A DNA stretch of 8,290 nucleotides from JBAXPV01 sp037132075 (GTDB lineage: Bacteria; Bacteroidota; Bacteroidia; Bacteroidales; CAIXZF01). Position 1 is the first letter of the stretch, and every line of letters starts with the position of its first letter. The position numbers and the translations under genes were made by a program. The DNA lies in contig JBAXPV010000072.1 of assembly GCA_037132075.1 (NCBI GenBank), forward strand, positions 1-8,290. Reading direction: 5' to 3'. Shown piece after piece: positions 7,611 through 8,290 of this stretch. The notes beneath the pieces are model-generated. The model was given only the letters and a program-made list of their open reading frames with translations, did not search any database and was not told the DNA's origin.

Positions 7611-7808
7611 TAATTTATTACAAAGTATTTACCGCTTGGATTGATATGGGTCAATGTTCTGCCGGTCAGCTTCTACTTCGAAGTGACGGCACCCAAAGGG
7701 CGACGATGCCCTCAGGCGGTCGGTTCTTGACCTATTTCAAAGCACTTACGGTGCGTATCCAGGTAGGTAACTTTGTAAAAATTATGAGTAAGTGATCGGG
7801 CGTTTTCT
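7611..7808. promoter_or_regulatory. Structured promoter cassette B (copy 2) upstream of the DUF6573-like gene
   Basis: The + strand folds as copy A does. The outer helix pairs 7611-7625 with 7771-7784 (14 bp, one bulged base), then TACC 7630-7633 with GGTA 7766-7769 and 7634-7641 with 7757-7764. Helix P1 pairs 7646-7654 with 7727-7735. P2 is 7661-7690, a CCC/GGG hairpin is 7692-7700, and P4 is 7701-7722. Seven pairs differ from copy A by changes on both sides that keep pairing. Three G-T wobbles (7648/7733, 7636/7762, 7634/7764) would be A-C mismatches on the - strand, so the + strand folds better. The three unpaired bases 7627-7629 lie within the predicted -10 hexamer. The cassette with its leader is 7562-7808, again 247 bp. 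Confidence 0.75.
7626..7654 (-). promoter_or_regulatory. Predicted promoter of the DUF6573-like gene (TTGACC, 17 bp, TAAATA)
   Basis: On the - strand, TTGACC (7654-7649) and TAAATA (7631-7626) are 17 bp apart. The placement relative to helix P1, the TACC/GGTA pair and the start codon is the same as in copy A. The expected transcript would start near 7619 and have a leader of about 57 nt. Transcription evidence is not available from sequence alone. Confidence 0.5.
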
Positions 7809-7841
7809 ACCGGAGAGGGAGCACGGCCAGGAGTTTTTTTG

Positions 7842-7874
7842 TTTCTTTTTTGGGTCCGTATGCCAAAAAAGAAA
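7842..7874. repeat. 12-bp perfect inverted repeat, poly-T/poly-A arms
   Basis: TTTCTTTTTTGG (7842-7853) pairs perfectly with CCAAAAAAGAAA (7863-7874) across a 9-nt loop. It is preceded by a T7 run at 7834-7840. It is not a normal terminator, because no T-tract follows the stem in either direction. Confidence 0.75.
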
Positions 7875-7893
7875 TCCGCGTACTTAGAGCGAA

Positions 7894-7921
7894 AGTTAGC
7901 CAGTGGCTAACTATATTTTTT
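7894..7921 (+). terminator. Terminator-like dyad with T-run
   Basis: AGTTAGCCA and TGGCTAACT are perfect 9-base arms around one central G, which in practice gives an 8-bp stem with the loop AGT. Six T (7916-7921) follow on the + strand after ATA. It could end a + strand transcript, but no + strand gene lies upstream, so an operator or structural role is equally possible. Confidence 0.4.
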
Positions 7922-7922
7922 A

Positions 7923-7954
7923 CCGCAATACGATGTGATAGCGCGTATTTGCGG
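7923..7954. repeat. 10-bp hairpin with one bulged base
   Basis: CCGCAATACG (7923-7932) pairs with CGTATTTGCGG (7944-7954), with T7950 bulged, across an 11-nt loop. It starts two bases after the T-run of the preceding dyad. Confidence 0.65.
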
Positions 7955-7961
7955 AGCTTTG

Positions 7962-7982
7962 GGTACCTTTTGCAAAGGTACC
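7962..7982. repeat. 9-bp inverted repeat GGTACCTTT / AAAGGTACC
   Basis: The arms 7962-7970 and 7974-7982 are perfect and the loop is TGC. Read on the - strand, GGTACCTTTGCAAAA matches 14 of 15 bases of 7044-7058 in cassette A, and it contains TACCTTTG, a fit to the Bacteroidota -7 element. No TTG was found at the proper distance. Confidence 0.65.
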
Positions 7983-8039
7983 ACGCACGTGAGAGAACGA
8001 CCCGCTCTGAACTTCTTAAGCAATTGCACATACTCTACA

Positions 8040-8079
8040 GCAGGATATATGACGCGCACCATAGGCCATTATGTCCTGC
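8040..8079. repeat. 10-bp hairpin with one G-T pair
   Basis: GCAGGATATA (8040-8049) pairs with TATGTCCTGC (8070-8079) across a 20-nt loop. The only imperfect pair, T8046 with G8073, is a wobble on the + strand and an A-C mismatch on the - strand. Confidence 0.5.
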
Positions 8080-8110
8080 ACTGTGGCGCATCCTGCATGT
8101 GGTGTGTTGG

Positions 8111-8159
8111 GATTCCAACCATGGATTGAGTCTGTGTCAGTGACACAGATTCCAACCAT
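8111..8159. repeat. Direct repeats GATTCCAACCAT flanking a 19-bp palindrome
   Basis: GATTCCAACCAT occurs at 8111-8122 and 8148-8159. Between and partly overlapping them is the palindrome TCTGTGTCAGTGACACAGA (8131-8149), with 9-base arms around one G. A related AGCAACCATAG follows at 8171-8181. The arrangement looks like a protein-binding or iteron-like site. Confidence 0.6.
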
Positions 8160-8164
8160 AGCAG

Positions 8165-8193
8165 CATACCAGCAACCATAGGTCGTTGGTATG
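8165..8193. repeat. Inverted repeat CATACCA / TGGTATG
   Basis: The arms are 8165-8171 and 8187-8193. An alternative fold pairs CATAC and CAAC with GTTG and GTATG, nine pairs with a 3-nt bulge and an 8-nt loop. It is the last clear hairpin in the window. Confidence 0.5.
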
Positions 8194-8290
8194 TATTTAG
8201 ATAGAATAGATTACTATTAGTATGACTTTACATCACCAACAGAAATGGCAAGGCCTTTGAGTGCCCTTATGTACTTAGTCTGACAGATGA

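Larger units (their letters stand above)
7809..8290. other. Gene-free region rich in hairpins, possibly origin-like
   Basis: No credible gene was found in either strand; the open frames here lack family features and plausible composition. Between 7842 and 8193 at least eight dyads occur: 7842-7874, 7894-7912, 7923-7954, 7962-7982, 8040-8079, 8106-8119, 8131-8149 and 8165-8193. Two direct repeats GATTCCAACCAT (8111, 8148) and related CAACCATAG sequences lie at the right end. Such density of single-strand structure is typical of transfer, replication or single-strand initiation origins. Which of these applies cannot be decided here. Beyond 8193 I see only AT-rich sequence without a recognisable signal. 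Confidence 0.45.

Noticed and set aside
7562..7654. 31-residue N-terminal extension of the DUF6573-like protein
   Set aside because: The extension covers the leader hairpin and the predicted -10 region, which match the non-coding DNA before ardC. Family similarity starts at the ATG at 7561.
7894..7912. Integron attC-like site (GTTAGCC / GGCTAAC)
   Set aside because: GTTAGCC does not fit the core GTTRRRY, the arms lie only 5 nt apart, and the second pair of boxes and the long imperfect arm of an attC site are missing.
7850..8143. 97-residue + strand open frame, and 7807-8031 on the - strand
   Set aside because: Both run across the perfect hairpins, have no recognisable domain and no plausible start context, and their residue makeup looks random (rich in Arg, Cys, Trp, Ser). 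They are best explained as chance frames in non-coding DNA.
1..8290. CRISPR array, retron, diversity-generating element, tRNA or insertion sequence
   Set aside because: No regularly spaced repeats, no reverse transcriptase, no template/variable repeat pair, no tRNA cloverleaf with CCA end and no transposase were seen on either strand.

Overview
The window has two unlike halves. The left half (about 1-5113) is AT-rich and carries two consecutive + strand genes for large secreted proteins. Each has an N-terminal signal peptide and a C-terminal type IX secretion (T9SS, type A) sorting domain, which points to the phylum Bacteroidota. The first gene combines a degenerate M43-like metzincin domain, a right-handed beta-helix region and a helical segment. 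The second is a delta-60-repeat protein with seven repeat units, probably a seven-bladed propeller.

The right half (about 5130-8290) looks like the accessory region of a conjugative plasmid or integrative element and is read leftwards (- strand). One compact operon encodes an ArdC-type antirestriction protein, a small four-cysteine protein and a 121-residue protein ending in the sliding-clamp-binding pentapeptide QLSLF; it closes with a strong hairpin-plus-T-tract terminator. Further right is a one-gene unit encoding a DUF6573-like protein with its own terminator.

The most interesting signal lies upstream of these two transcription units. Each start codon is preceded by a cassette of exactly 247 bp (6841-7087 and 7562-7808). 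The two have diverged in sequence but keep the same fold: a long interrupted stem capped by a multi-branched tip. I count seven compensatory base-pair changes between the copies. G-T wobble pairs appear at four helix positions, and all are allowed only when the + strand folds. The + strand is the template for the downstream genes. In both copies a TTGAC box lies in the stem, and a TA-starting box 17 nt after the hexamer falls in an internal bulge of the stem. This is the arrangement expected of a single-stranded DNA promoter (Frpo of F, ssi sites of ColIb-P9), which expresses antirestriction genes from the incoming transferred strand. I infer a Bacteroidota Frpo-like promoter family used twice here. 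A second hairpin (GGTGC, 12-nt loop, GCACC) sits exactly 15 nt before each start codon.

From 7809 to 8290 I find no gene. About 350 bp of it (7842-8193) is packed with perfect or near-perfect hairpins and short direct repeats, resembling an origin-like or single-strand-initiation region. No integrase, relaxase, reverse transcriptase, tRNA, rRNA, CRISPR array or insertion sequence is visible, so the type of mobile element and its boundaries stay open.
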